Shown here piece after piece: positions 13,847 to 20,924 of a stretch of 40,567 bases of DNA. The stretch comes from a virus. Each line of letters starts with the position of its first letter. The first letter of the stretch is position 1. The stretch lies in IMG/VR virus record IMGVR_UViG_3300036770_000409, positions 1-40,567 of that record; one strand, 5' to 3'. The notes below the pieces were generated by a model. It saw nothing but the letters and a program-made list of their open reading frames with translations. It made no database searches and was not told the origin of the DNA. Made by a program: the position numbers and the translations under genes.

Positions 13847-13995
13847 CACTCTTCCTCTCTCTCCATTGGCTGCAATATCCCACCTAGATCTAACTCTAAT
13901 CCAGTCTCTATTAGGATCCCATCATCGGTGTCTATTACTAGCGCATTAGGTAATATCGGTCTAATAGCCTCTATTAGATCTTGCATAGTCTGCAT
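13846..13995 (-). CDS. Acidic microprotein
   Basis: A 49-residue acidic protein with no cysteine, alternating hydrophobic and acidic residues (VIDTDDGILIETGLELDLGG) and an MEREEE tail that encodes the next binding site. ATG 13995 overlaps the previous TAA (TAATG). It is the only protein of this six-gene stretch without Cys. Function unknown. Confidence 0.6.
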   Translation of the reverse strand: MQTMQDLIEAIRPILPNALVIDTDDGILIETGLELDLGGILQPMEREEE

Positions 13996-14165
13996 TATGC
14001 GCTCACCCTCTCTTGCTTACTAGCTTTATTGCAAGGATTACACCAGATACCATCTCCTATTTTCATTACATAACTAGGTAATCTCTCACCATTTTTAAGT
14101 GTTATATATAGTGCCTCATTAGATCCGCACTTAACGCACACTGGTATATTTTTTCTTCTTGCCAT
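13995..14165 (-). CDS. Zinc-ribbon microprotein 1
   Basis: A 56-residue protein with C10/C13 (CVKCGSNEALY) and C42/C45 (CNPC), a classic small zinc ribbon with about 28 residues between the pairs, and a basic N-terminus (MARRKN). AGGAGAGAGAG lies right before ATG 14165. It is the first gene after the structured spacer 14166-14274. Function unknown; such ribbons may bind RNA polymerase or RNA. Confidence 0.7.
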   Translation of the reverse strand: MARRKNIPVCVKCGSNEALYITLKNGERLPSYVMKIGDGIWCNPCNKASKQERVSA

Positions 14166-14274
14166 CTCTCTCTCCTATTCATAGTTAAGTGAGCGTTCGC
14201 TCACTCTCTCCCGCTATTGCTAGTAGGATACCACGCTAGTCTACCGTATCCTAGCAGACTAGCATAGTACGCCA
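14166..14274 (-). repeat. Structured spacer S3 with dispersed repeat copy
   Basis: This 109-base spacer holds GTGAGC/GCTCAC (14189-14204), and two competing hairpins, TAGGATAC/GTATCCTA and GCTAGTCT/AGACTAGC, around 14224-14262. Bases 14226-14250 carry one copy of an element shared with spacers S0, S1 and S2 (core CTACCGTAT preceded by CCAC). The 11-mer TACGCCACTAT (14268-14278), spanning the upstream gene's stop, recurs at 15086-15096. Confidence 0.6.
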
Positions 14275-14433
14275 CTATCTAAGTTTAGCTATCTCCTCCT
14301 TGAATAAGCGGATAGCCTCCCGCTTATTATAAAAGTAATAGCATTTAGTTAATAGATATTCATCTATTCCCTCTCCCACATATGCAGATATTCTCCACGC
14401 TCCCTCTCTATTACGATCTATACTAGTAATCAT
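14275..14433 (-). CDS. Small hypothetical protein
   Basis: A 52-residue protein with a beta-rich first half (AWRISAYVGEGIDEYLLTKCYYFY) and a helix NKREAIRLFKEEIAKL. ATG 14433 overlaps the previous TGA (ATGA). The look is of a small, ordered, well-conserved phage protein; no name can be given. Confidence 0.6.
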   Translation of the reverse strand: MITSIDRNREGAWRISAYVGEGIDEYLLTKCYYFYNKREAIRLFKEEIAKLR

Positions 14434-14549
14434 AGATACTCCGCTAGATCGCCATCGCCTACAATATCTTGAAGATCGGAGATATCTAACTCTCCCTCTC
14501 CCCCGTATATTGCATTGTATAACTGCTCTTGTATCTGCTCCTTATTCAT
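14430..14549 (-). CDS. Acidic microprotein
   Basis: A 39-residue acidic protein starting MNKEQIQEQL, with binding site AGGAGAGAGGG upstream and ATGA coupling to the next gene. The start resembles that of the 144-residue protein at 15238-15672 (MNKDQLLNKL), hinting at a shared origin of the leader and first codons. Function unknown. Confidence 0.55.
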   Translation of the reverse strand: MNKEQIQEQLYNAIYGGEGELDISDLQDIVGDGDLAEYL

Positions 14550-14636
14550 TTATTACCCTCTCTCCTGGTTATTGATAATCGCTAACGGTTAGGATTATCC
14601 CACCGCCTACCGTATACGATAGGCGATAGGCTAACA
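14550..14636 (-). repeat. Structured spacer S2 with dispersed repeat copy
   Basis: The spacer contains CGCCTA/TAGGCG (14604-14625 region), GATAATC/GATTATC around a TAACGGTTA core, and ACACTA/TAGTGT at its upstream edge. Bases 14592-14616 are a copy of the element also found in S0, S1 and S3 (CACCGCCTACCGTATA here). Confidence 0.6.
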
Positions 14637-14834
14637 CTATCCTAGTGTAGCTCCCTTATTGATACTTGCTTTAAGTGATTTATTCCGCGCTTTAAGAATA
14701 AACTTAGCTGCAGCAAGTCTCTCCTCATCTTCCGCAGTATTAAGCATAGGCAGCATAGATAACGCTCTAATCATATTCTTAAGACTTACGCTATCTTGAT
14801 TCCCTACTAGTTGCCGCGCTCTATCTCTATCCAT
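14637..14834 (-). CDS. Small helical hypothetical protein
   Basis: A 65-residue helical protein starting MDRDRARQLV with a Leu/Met-rich middle (MIRALSMLPML), an acidic turn and a basic C-terminus. ATG 14834 overlaps the previous TAA (TAATG). Possible short DNA- or protein-binding helix bundle; no family recognised. Confidence 0.6.
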   Translation of the reverse strand: MDRDRARQLVGNQDSVSLKNMIRALSMLPMLNTAEDEERLAAAKFILKARNKSLKASINKGATLG

Positions 14835-14980
14835 TACGCCACCATCAATTCATAACCATAGCGGGAGTACTCCTTAATGATCCGCTTAACTGCTGCGGGA
14901 GTTAACTCCGCGCTCACCACTATCTCACCGCTAACGGTATCCATTAAGCGGATATACTCCTTAGATCTCTTCCCTATCAT
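14834..14980 (-). CDS. Small hypothetical protein
   Basis: A 48-residue basic protein with a beta hairpin-like middle (DTVSGEIVVSAEL) and a helix AAVKRIIKEYSRY. Coupled to the next gene by TAATG. The upstream stretch is repeated GAGAGAG, which gives a diffuse ribosome binding site. Function unknown. Confidence 0.6.
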   Translation of the reverse strand: MIGKRSKEYIRLMDTVSGEIVVSAELTPAAVKRIIKEYSRYGYELMVA

Positions 14981-15095
14981 TAGCTCACTCTCTCTCACTC
15001 TCTCTCACTCCTAGCCATTAGGAGCGGCCTACACCTAGATCACTAGGAGCAGATTACCGCCTACCGCTTAAACGGTAGGCGATAATACGCCACTA
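14981..15095 (-). repeat. Structured spacer S1 with dispersed repeat copy
   Basis: It holds the hairpin CGCCTACCG/CGGTAGGCG (15059-15080), the pairs CTCCTA/TAGGAG and CTAGATCACTAG, and three GA-rich repeats (tctctcactc on the plus strand) next to the start of the downstream gene. Bases 15046-15070 are the S1 copy of the element shared by S0, S2 and S3. Confidence 0.6.
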
Positions 15096-15245
15096 TTAAC
15101 CGCAGATAGTTAACTCTCCCACGCAGTACCCGCTCCCCTGCCACCATAAGCGGGTAGAGATTAACCAGAATATAACGCCGACACCTAACCAGAAGAGGAT
15201 CCTAACGGTTAGGCGGATCCGATAATATGAGCGGGATCTACGCAT
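15096..15245 (-). CDS. Single-span membrane microprotein
   Basis: A 49-residue protein from ATG 15245, with a basic N-terminus (MRRSRSYYRIR), one strong hydrophobic segment (about residues 17-33, ILFWLGVGVIFWLIS) and a Cys-containing C-terminus. It overlaps the preceding gene by eight bases. A longer in-frame start at 15290 is less likely because it would overlap by 53 bases. Possible small holin-like or membrane-targeted takeover protein. Confidence 0.6.
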   Translation of the reverse strand: MRRSRSYYRIRLTVRILFWLGVGVIFWLISTRLWWQGSGYCVGELTICG

Positions 15246-15672
15246 TAGATACCACGCTCTCACTAGAGAATAACCAGGATATGATCCCATCGTATAACTC
15301 TCTCATAGCAGCATATAAGTAAAGAGAGTTAAGATCGGTTAAAGTGTTGCCATTATGGTTAAAATCCATATCGGCCACCATTAGATCTAACGCAGGATAA
15401 GCCCATAGGCTTAGCTCCTGCACACGCTTATTTATGTTTACATAATAGTCTTCACACTCTCCATTAGCTAATTCTCCGACATAATCGCTTAGATCATCGG
15501 CGGAGTAATCTTTATCTTCATATATATAACCAGATAAATTACTTGCCGCATCTAGTATCTCACCGCGCCAATTAGGGCCGCCGACATAATCGGGAAGATG
15601 CTCCCATATATTAGATCCGCTTAGATCATCATCGGTAAGTGATAGTTTATTAAGTAGTTGATCCTTATTCAT
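15238..15672 (-). CDS. Acidic hypothetical protein, first gene of the leftward operon
   Basis: A 144-residue, strongly acidic protein rich in Asp, Asn, Tyr and Leu, with DDLSDYVGELANGECEDYY in the middle and helical stretches either side. No catalytic motif was recognised; the acidity would suit a DNA-mimic or an inhibitor, which is speculation. AGGAG lies seven bases before ATG 15672 and is buried in the stem 15679-15716. Confidence 0.6.
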   Translation of the reverse strand: MNKDQLLNKLSLTDDDLSGSNIWEHLPDYVGGPNWRGEILDAASNLSGYIYEDKDYSADDLSDYVGELANGECEDYYVNINKRVQELSLWAYPALDLMVADMDFNHNGNTLTDLNSLYLYAAMRELYDGIISWLFSSESVVSNA

Positions 15673-15678
15673 TATTAA

Positions 15679-15716
15679 CTCCTATCTTTTAACGGTTAAG
15701 GGTTAACCGATAGGAG
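15679..15716 (-). promoter_or_regulatory. Hairpin masking the ribosome binding site of the leftward operon
   Basis: On the minus strand CTCCTATC pairs with GATAGGAG, which contains the binding site of ATG 15672; inside it CGGTTAA/TTAACCG forms a second 7-bp stem with a 3-base loop. The result is a long two-part hairpin with the AGGAG sequence in its 3' arm. It may work as a thermometer, protein-binding site or timing device. Confidence 0.55.
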
Positions 15717-15718
15717 CA

Positions 15719-15742
15719 GGATATACCACCGTCTACCGTATA
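15719..15742 (-). repeat. Dispersed spacer element, copy S0
   Basis: Plus-strand CCACCGTCTACCGTATA with flanking GGATATA matches the copies at 14226-14250, 14592-14616 and 15046-15070, all in the same orientation and all lying in spacers upstream of leftward genes. Confidence 0.55.
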
Positions 15743-15841
15743 AGCAAGTACCTAAGAGCTAATAATTAAGGGAGTGTCGCCTATGGAATAAATCGGACAT
15801 ATAGGGCAGGGTAAGTTATGGCTAGATCTTGGCAAGGATAG

Positions 15842-15907
15842 GCGGATCGGGTAAAAGATTAAGCGGTTAAGTATTAGCTGATGGGTAAAGAGTTAGCGGA
15901 TCGGTAA
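15842..15907. repeat. Iteron-like direct repeats
   Basis: GCGGATCGGgTAA (15842-15854) and GCGGATCGGTAA (15896-15907) are 54 bases apart, with related TTAGCGG and AAGCGGTTAAG motifs between and after. They lie in the non-coding divergent region, where replication initiator or regulator sites are expected. Confidence 0.4.
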
Positions 15908-16164
15908 GGGTTAGCGGGTTATTAAATGGAAGATCTAAGTAGTTTATTAAATAGGGGAGATACCCTATCGCTGCCCGATCGGTAGTGCGCCCTCTATTCT
16001 TTACTATCCTAATCTAAGCAAGGCAGGGGGGCGGGGGTATCAGTGGCAGGGCAAAAAACCGACCCCCCGCTTTAACTTTACGGCGCGGATGTTACTGTAC
16101 TCCCCAAATAAATATATTTCCTAAAGTGTAATCAGCTAGTCCGTAATGTCCGTTTTGATATACT

Positions 16165-16193
16165 TTGTTTGTGAGTTGTACCACATTTATAAA
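16165..16193 (+). promoter_or_regulatory. Sigma70-type promoter candidate toward the packaging genes
   Basis: TTGTTT (16165-16170), a 17-base spacer and TATAAA (16188-16193) match -35/-10 consensus in four and five of six positions. The start would be near 16200, giving a leader of about 310 bases that includes the GC-rich hairpins and the DnaA box before the terminase. Confidence 0.5.
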
Positions 16194-16296
16194 GATTTTT
16201 TGTGTAAAAACGGGAAATCACCTATTTTTCTCGGCTTATATATAGTAGGGGAGTAAAACGGGGTGTGATGAGTTTTACGACCAACATCGCTACGGC

Positions 16297-16335
16297 AAAG
16301 CCTCCGCGATGCCCCCTAAGGGCGAGCGAGGCTTT
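16297..16335. other. GC-rich compound hairpin in the terminase leader
   Basis: AAAGCCTC (16297-16304) pairs with GAGGCTTT (16328-16335), with an inner GCCC/GGGC stem (16311-16323). The surrounding 16260-16410 is clearly richer in G+C than the rest of the window and has no good reading frame, so a structured leader RNA or DNA site is likely. Confidence 0.4.
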
Positions 16336-16480
16336 ACCCCTCACTTCGCTGTAGCTCGTTCGGGAGCGTAACGTTAAGTGAAGCGAACCGAACAGCACAC
16401 ACACACTTCGCGGCAGGTGTAATAGATTGATCGCTCCACTATCAATTTTCCTCCCCACTATGTAAAGTTATCTCGTGGAG

Positions 16481-16501
16481 TTATCCACAGGTACATCCAC
16501 A
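16481..16501 (+). promoter_or_regulatory. DnaA box with degenerate second copy
   Basis: TTATCCACA (16481-16489) is a perfect DnaA box (TTWTNCACA). ATCCACAGG repeats 12 bases later (16483-16491 and 16495-16503), the second copy having two mismatches at its 5' end. The pair ends in the AGGAGG binding site of the terminase, so DnaA binding here could affect origin use or terminase expression. Confidence 0.5.
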
Positions 16502-16510
16502 GGAGGATTA

Positions 16511-18370
16511 ATGGCTGAGAACTCAGCAGACATCGCAAAGAGAATTATTCTCAATTGCGTAGCAGAAGCATTTACAATTGAGCAGGCTTGTGCCTCCGCA
16601 GGTAAATCTATGAAGACCTACGAGTACTATCGTAGAACTGATAAAGTCTTCGCAGACAAGATAGACAGAACTAGGCTAGGTCTTAAAGACAAGCAGTTCG
16701 CATCAGGAGATGCTCACGATCTATCCTTCGCAAATTTTAGGGAACGTTTCTTACATAACAGAACCTTTCCCCACCAACAGAATTTAGTAGATGTCATAGA
16801 AGGCAATGAGCCTTCCTGGTTACATCCATCAATGAAGTACGAAAAGGGTATTGGCAATAACCGTATCCTTATCAATATCCCTCCAAACCACGCCAAGTCA
16901 ATCACCATCACAGTTGATTATGTAACCTGGCAAGTTTGTCGCAACCCTAACTTTAGAATCCTAATAGTCTCCCAAACCCAGCGCTTAGCAGCAGACTTTC
17001 TTTACGCTATTAAGCAACGTTTAACACATCCAATGTATGAAGAACTACAGACTGCCTACGCTGCTGGGGTTGGGTTCAAATCTAAGTCAGCCTCCTGGCA
17101 AGCAACTCGCGTTACCTTCGGTGATGAGTTGCGTGAATCTAGCGAAAAAGATCCCAACATAGAAGCAGTTGGTATCGGTGGTCAGATCTACGGTAAACGT
17201 GCAGATATGATTATCGTTGACGATGCTGTGACCCTATCAAATGCTAATGACTTTGAACGACAAATCAAATGGCTTACCCAAGATGTTAGATCTCGTCTTA
17301 ACCCAACAGGTAAACTTATTATCATTGGAACTCGCGTAGCTTCCGTTGACCTATATAAAGAACTACGCAACCCAGATAGATACCCTGGTGGATTAGTTCC
17401 TTGGACCTACTTGGCTATGCCAGCATTATTAACTGCAGATGAAGATCCTAATAAGTGGGAAACTTTATGGCCTGCCTCAGATCAACCCTTTGACGGACAA
17501 GCAGAATCGGATAAGAACGAAGATGGCTTATACCCAAGATGGAACGGGCGCAATCTTTTCAATGAACGACAAAGTATGGATGCTTCAACTTGGGCGCTCA
17601 TTTACCAGCAACAAGACATCTCTGATGACGCAGTTTTTGATCCTGTGTGCGTTCGCGGCTCTATTGATGGTATGCGTAAGAGTGGTCGCCTTACCCCAGG
17701 TCATCCTGGTCACCCAAAAGATTTAAACGGCTTTTCTATAATCTGTGGTTTAGATCCAGCTATGGTTGGAGATACTGCAGCTATCTGCTATGCGATAGAT
17801 CGCATTAACCATAAGCGTTATATAGTAGATGCTATAAAGATTACTAGACCTACTCCAGCACAGATCAGAGATCTGATATTTAACTGGACATCTATCTACG
17901 GTCCTAGTGAATGGATTGTAGAGCGAAATGCTTTCCAATCTTTCTTAACCCAAGATGAAGGTATTAGAGCGCACCTTGCAACTCGTGGTGTTATATTACG
18001 AGAGCATCACACTGGTAATAACAAATGGGATGCAGGCTTCGGTGTAGCCTCTATGTCTACCTTATTTGGAAGTAAGCAACAAGATGGTAAACACCATAGA
18101 GATAATCTAATACATCTTCCAAGTGATCAAACTGAAAATGTTAAATCATTAATAGAACAGTTAATTACTTGGTCACCCACTACCAAAGGCAAGACCGATA
18201 TGGTTATGGCTTTATGGTTCTGTGAGATCCGAGCAAGAGAGATGCTCAACCAAGGTATACACGCTAAGCATCATATGACTAACCCATTCCTATCAAATTC
18301 AGAAAAGCGTAAGCGAATGGTTATTAATATAGATGAGATGCTTAATGAAAAACAACGTACCTTTATTTAA
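16511..18370 (+). CDS. terL: Terminase large subunit with N-terminal helix-turn-helix
   Basis: A 619-residue protein from ATG 16511 (AGGAGG at 16501-16506); an in-frame GTG at 16475 lacks a binding site. Residues of about 10-50 (IEQACASAGKSMKTYEYYRR) look like a helix-turn-helix normally found in the small subunit. The ATPase follows: Walker A variant PPNHAKS (about 124-130), Walker B MIIVDDA (about 232-238) and coupling segment LIIIGTR. The RNase-H-like nuclease starts near residue 413 (GLDPAMVGDTAA, first catalytic Asp). It packages DNA into the prohead through the portal encoded next. No separate small terminase gene is visible. Confidence 0.92.
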   Translation: MAENSADIAKRIILNCVAEAFTIEQACASAGKSMKTYEYYRRTDKVFADKIDRTRLGLKDKQFASGDAHDLSFANFRERFLHNRTFPHQQNLVDVIEGNEPSWLHPSMKYEKGIGNNRILINIPPNHAKSITITVDYVTWQVCRNPNFRILIVSQTQRLAADFLYAIKQRLTHPMYEELQTAYAAGVGFKSKSASWQATRVTFGDELRESSEKDPNIEAVGIGGQIYGKRADMIIVDDAVTLSNANDFERQIKWLTQDVRSRLNPTGKLIIIGTRVASVDLYKELRNPDRYPGGLVPWTYLAMPALLTADEDPNKWETLWPASDQPFDGQAESDKNEDGLYPRWNGRNLFNERQSMDASTWALIYQQQDISDDAVFDPVCVRGSIDGMRKSGRLTPGHPGHPKDLNGFSIICGLDPAMVGDTAAICYAIDRINHKRYIVDAIKITRPTPAQIRDLIFNWTSIYGPSEWIVERNAFQSFLTQDEGIRAHLATRGVILREHHTGNNKWDAGFGVASMSTLFGSKQQDGKHHRDNLIHLPSDQTENVKSLIEQLITWSPTTKGKTDMVMALWFCEIRAREMLNQGIHAKHHMTNPFLSNSEKRKRMVINIDEMLNEKQRTFI

Positions 18371-18379
18371 GGAGAACAA

Positions 18380-20131
18380 TTGTTAACAGTTAAAGAGATC
18401 GCAGCAAAAGCGACTAGATTACAGACTAAGTATGCTGCTCGTGATCAACGTATGCGCGATGTGCTATCTATACGTCAAGGCGATATGTCCAAGGTATATC
18501 CTTCTATGTTCTCAGAGGATTATCCAAAACCTTTAGTTGCAAACTTTATTGATGTAGCAGCAAGAGACTTAGCAGAAGCAATGGCACCTATGCCATCATT
18601 TAACTGCTCAGCTACTAATATGGTTTCAGATGCTCAGCGTAAGTCTGCTGATATCAGAACTCGTATTGCTAACTATTACATAGCCTCTTCAGATCTACCA
18701 CTACAGATGTACTCAGGAGCTGACTGGTTTAACACCTATGGTATGTTACCTGCTCTAGTTGAGATGGATTATGAAGGTAACAATCCCCGCATCCGACTAC
18801 TTAATCCTTTCGGAGTCTATCCAGAGATTGATCGTTTCGGTCGTACCATATCCTTAACACAAGTTGTTGTATCAGATGCTGAATCATTAGCAGCACAGTT
18901 TCCTGAGTACGCAAGTCAGATCCTAAATGTTCGTAGCGTTTACCAATCAGCATCACCTTATCTATCAGTTATGCGCTACCACGATAAAGACCAAGATATG
19001 CTCTTTATCCCAGAGCGTAACAATTTAATTTTATCTAACACACCAAACCCAATTGGTAAGTGTTTAGCAAGAGTTGCAGTTCGCTCATCTCTAGATGGCG
19101 AAGCTCGCGGACAGTTTGATGATGTACTAGCAGTACAACTTGCTCGTGCAAGATTTGCTATTCTACAAATTCAAGCGGCAGAGAAATCTATCCAAGCACC
19201 TATTGCTATCCCACAAGATGTGCAAGAACTTGCACTTGGTCCAGATTCAATTATGCGTTCTGCTAACCCACAAGGTATTCGTAGAGTTCCACTAGAACTA
19301 CCAGCAGGAGTCTTTACAGAATCTGGTGTATTAGAAAGAGAACTTCGTCTAGGTGCTAGATATCCTGAATCTCGTTCAGGTCAACTAGATGCTTCTATCA
19401 TTACTGGTCGTGGAGTTCAAGCATTACAAGCAGGCTTTGATACACAGATCAAAGCAGCACAAGCACAGTTTGCTAAGTTGTTCCAAGATGTAATCGGTCT
19501 ATGCTTTGAAGTAGATGAGAAGATCTTTGGATCTATGACTAAGTCTATTAAGGGAACTGATGACGGTACACCTTACACAATGAAGTACACACCATCTCGT
19601 GATATTAAAGGCGAGTATGGCGTAGATGTACGTTATGGAATTATGTCTGGAATGGATCCTAACCGAGCCATTATTGCATTACTACAAATGCGTTCAGATA
19701 AGTTAGTTAGCCGCGACTATGTTCGCAGAGAGATACCACTAGATCTAAATGTTACGCAAGAAGAACAGAGGGTTGACATTGAAGAGATGCGCGATTCTCT
19801 TAGGGTTGCTGTTGCTCAGTATGCACAAGCTATACCCGCACTTGCTTCCCAAGGTCAAGACCCAACTCAAATCATTTCTAGAATCGCAGAAGTAATCCAG
19901 GGTCGTCAAAAAGGACAATCTCTAGAAGCAGTAATTGAAAAAGCATTTGCACCAGAACCAGTTGCTCCAGTAGAGCAACCACTTCCTGGTGTAGCACAAC
20001 TTCCAGTAGCAGGTGCGGCCCCCGCCCCTGCCTCGCAGCCAACTCAAGAACAACAAGTCGGTGCGGCCCCTGCTACTGGACAATCTCAACCAGATATAGG
20101 TCAACTACTCGCCGCCATTGGCGGAGCGTAA
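18380..20131 (+). CDS. Portal protein
   Basis: A 583-residue protein with TTG start 18380 behind AAGGAG, directly after the terminase. The order of features (N-terminal helix, DVAARDLAEAMAPMP, the wing-like GADWFNTYGMLPALVEM and LLNPFGVYPEID, then a long helical stem and a Pro/Ala/Gln-rich tail from about residue 525) is that of phage portal proteins of the SPP1/gp6-like class. As a dodecamer it would form the packaging vertex and the head-tail connector. Confidence 0.82.
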   Translation: MLTVKEIAAKATRLQTKYAARDQRMRDVLSIRQGDMSKVYPSMFSEDYPKPLVANFIDVAARDLAEAMAPMPSFNCSATNMVSDAQRKSADIRTRIANYYIASSDLPLQMYSGADWFNTYGMLPALVEMDYEGNNPRIRLLNPFGVYPEIDRFGRTISLTQVVVSDAESLAAQFPEYASQILNVRSVYQSASPYLSVMRYHDKDQDMLFIPERNNLILSNTPNPIGKCLARVAVRSSLDGEARGQFDDVLAVQLARARFAILQIQAAEKSIQAPIAIPQDVQELALGPDSIMRSANPQGIRRVPLELPAGVFTESGVLERELRLGARYPESRSGQLDASIITGRGVQALQAGFDTQIKAAQAQFAKLFQDVIGLCFEVDEKIFGSMTKSIKGTDDGTPYTMKYTPSRDIKGEYGVDVRYGIMSGMDPNRAIIALLQMRSDKLVSRDYVRREIPLDLNVTQEEQRVDIEEMRDSLRVAVAQYAQAIPALASQGQDPTQIISRIAEVIQGRQKGQSLEAVIEKAFAPEPVAPVEQPLPGVAQLPVAGAAPAPASQPTQEQQVGAAPATGQSQPDIGQLLAAIGGA

Positions 20132-20142
20132 GGAGGTGGAAA

Positions 20143-20280
20143 ATGAATAAGGGATCAAGAGCAGCAGCACCAACCGCAAAGCCAACTGAGGGCAAGAATA
20201 AGCCAGCAGGAAAAGAAGGCGGAAAAGTGTTCTTCGGATATGCAGCACCAGGCCGTAAAGGTAAGTCAGTAAAGAAGTAA
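20143..20280 (+). CDS. Small basic protein after the portal
   Basis: A 45-residue Lys/Gly/Ala-rich protein with a strong AAGGAGG binding site. Only KVFFGYAAPG is non-charged; the rest is disordered and basic. It is probably a minor virion or DNA-binding protein. No family recognised. Confidence 0.6.
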   Translation: MNKGSRAAAPTAKPTEGKNKPAGKEGGKVFFGYAAPGRKGKSVKK

Positions 20281-20305
20281 ATAATTTAGAAAGGAGCTGG
20301 GCGTT

Positions 20306-20518
20306 ATGGATGATGATCTACAGCGCCCAGTTCGTTCATCAGATTTTTTAGTAGTAATAACAGGATTTGCATTAAATTTAATTAGCGCATTTGAAGCGCT
20401 TGCAGAAGATCTGCACAATATGAGTATTTATAATTCGCAACAGAAAAGCCAAGAAGCAAAAGTCTGGCAAAAATTTTCACAAGATTTAGAAACTATTAAG
20501 GAGAACAAAGATGGCTAA
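20306..20518 (+). CDS. Small helical hypothetical protein
   Basis: A 70-residue protein with a moderately hydrophobic N-terminal helix (FLVVITGFALNLISAFEAL, residues 14-32) and a polar helical C-terminus. AAAGGAG lies before ATG. It overlaps the next gene by eight bases. It lies in the packaging/head gene row; function unknown. Confidence 0.55.
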   Translation: MDDDLQRPVRSSDFLVVITGFALNLISAFEALAEDLHNMSIYNSQQKSQEAKVWQKFSQDLETIKENKDG

Positions 20519-20924
20519 AGCTCCAATGAATCCATTGGCTGGAGTCTCAGGTCCAGGTCCATTCTCCGTAAGAGATGATCAACTTAATTTAGGATCTGTA
20601 GCGTATGGTGAAGGACAAGAGACTGCTATGTTAAATACAGGAGCGCCTAAGTCTAAGACTCGTGGTATTGCAGATAATGTTGGTGGAAGACCAGCAGATC
20701 CATTAAAGCAAATAACTCCAGTAACTCCATTATTTGCTGACACTCAAAACAAAACTCAAGATATTATGACTGGTTCAAAAATAGGACCAGGTGCTGGACC
20801 AGAAGTATTAATGATGAAGAAAACTTCAGTTAAAACATCTGATACTTTAGCTCCACTATTACCTTTTGACACTACTGGTGAAATAGGTATTTTGTATCAG
20901 GATGCTTTATCGCGGGGTGATTAA
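20511..20924 (+). CDS. Hypothetical structural protein
   Basis: A 137-residue protein, low in order, rich in Gly, Pro and Thr, with no membrane segment or catalytic motif. It starts behind AAGGAG and its TAA shares one base with the ATG of the 1,614-residue protein. The location suggests a virion or assembly role. Confidence 0.55.
   Translation: MAKAPMNPLAGVSGPGPFSVRDDQLNLGSVAYGEGQETAMLNTGAPKSKTRGIADNVGGRPADPLKQITPVTPLFADTQNKTQDIMTGSKIGPGAGPEVLMMKKTSVKTSDTLAPLLPFDTTGEIGILYQDALSRGD

Larger units (their letters stand above)
15717..16474. other. Main non-coding divergent region, origin/promoter candidate
   Basis: About 760 bases without a convincing gene. In order: the S0 copy of the dispersed element (15719-15742); two GCGGATCGG repeats followed by GTAA or TAA (15842-15854, 15896-15907) with CGATCGG again near 15980; a G-rich/C-rich pair GCGGGGG near 16029 and CCCCCGC near 16068; a sigma70-type promoter (16165-16193); and a GC-rich structured tract (16260-16410) with the hairpin AAAGCCTC/GAGGCTTT (16297-16335). 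It separates the leftward microprotein operon from the rightward packaging genes. Confidence 0.65.

Noticed and set aside
13423-15716. CRISPR array, suggested by repeated spacers
   Set aside because: Only four imperfect copies at uneven distances of hundreds of bases, with genes between; no regular repeat-spacer pattern.
16260-16410. tRNA gene in the GC-rich tract
   Set aside because: No cloverleaf, no T-arm GTTCGANTCC and no CCA-type acceptor pairing found; GTTCGGGAGCG alone is not enough. No tRNA was found elsewhere by eye.
16222-16458. Minus-strand 78-codon frame in the divergent region
   Set aside because: Composition unlike the other proteins, no binding site, and it covers strong hairpins; more likely non-coding.
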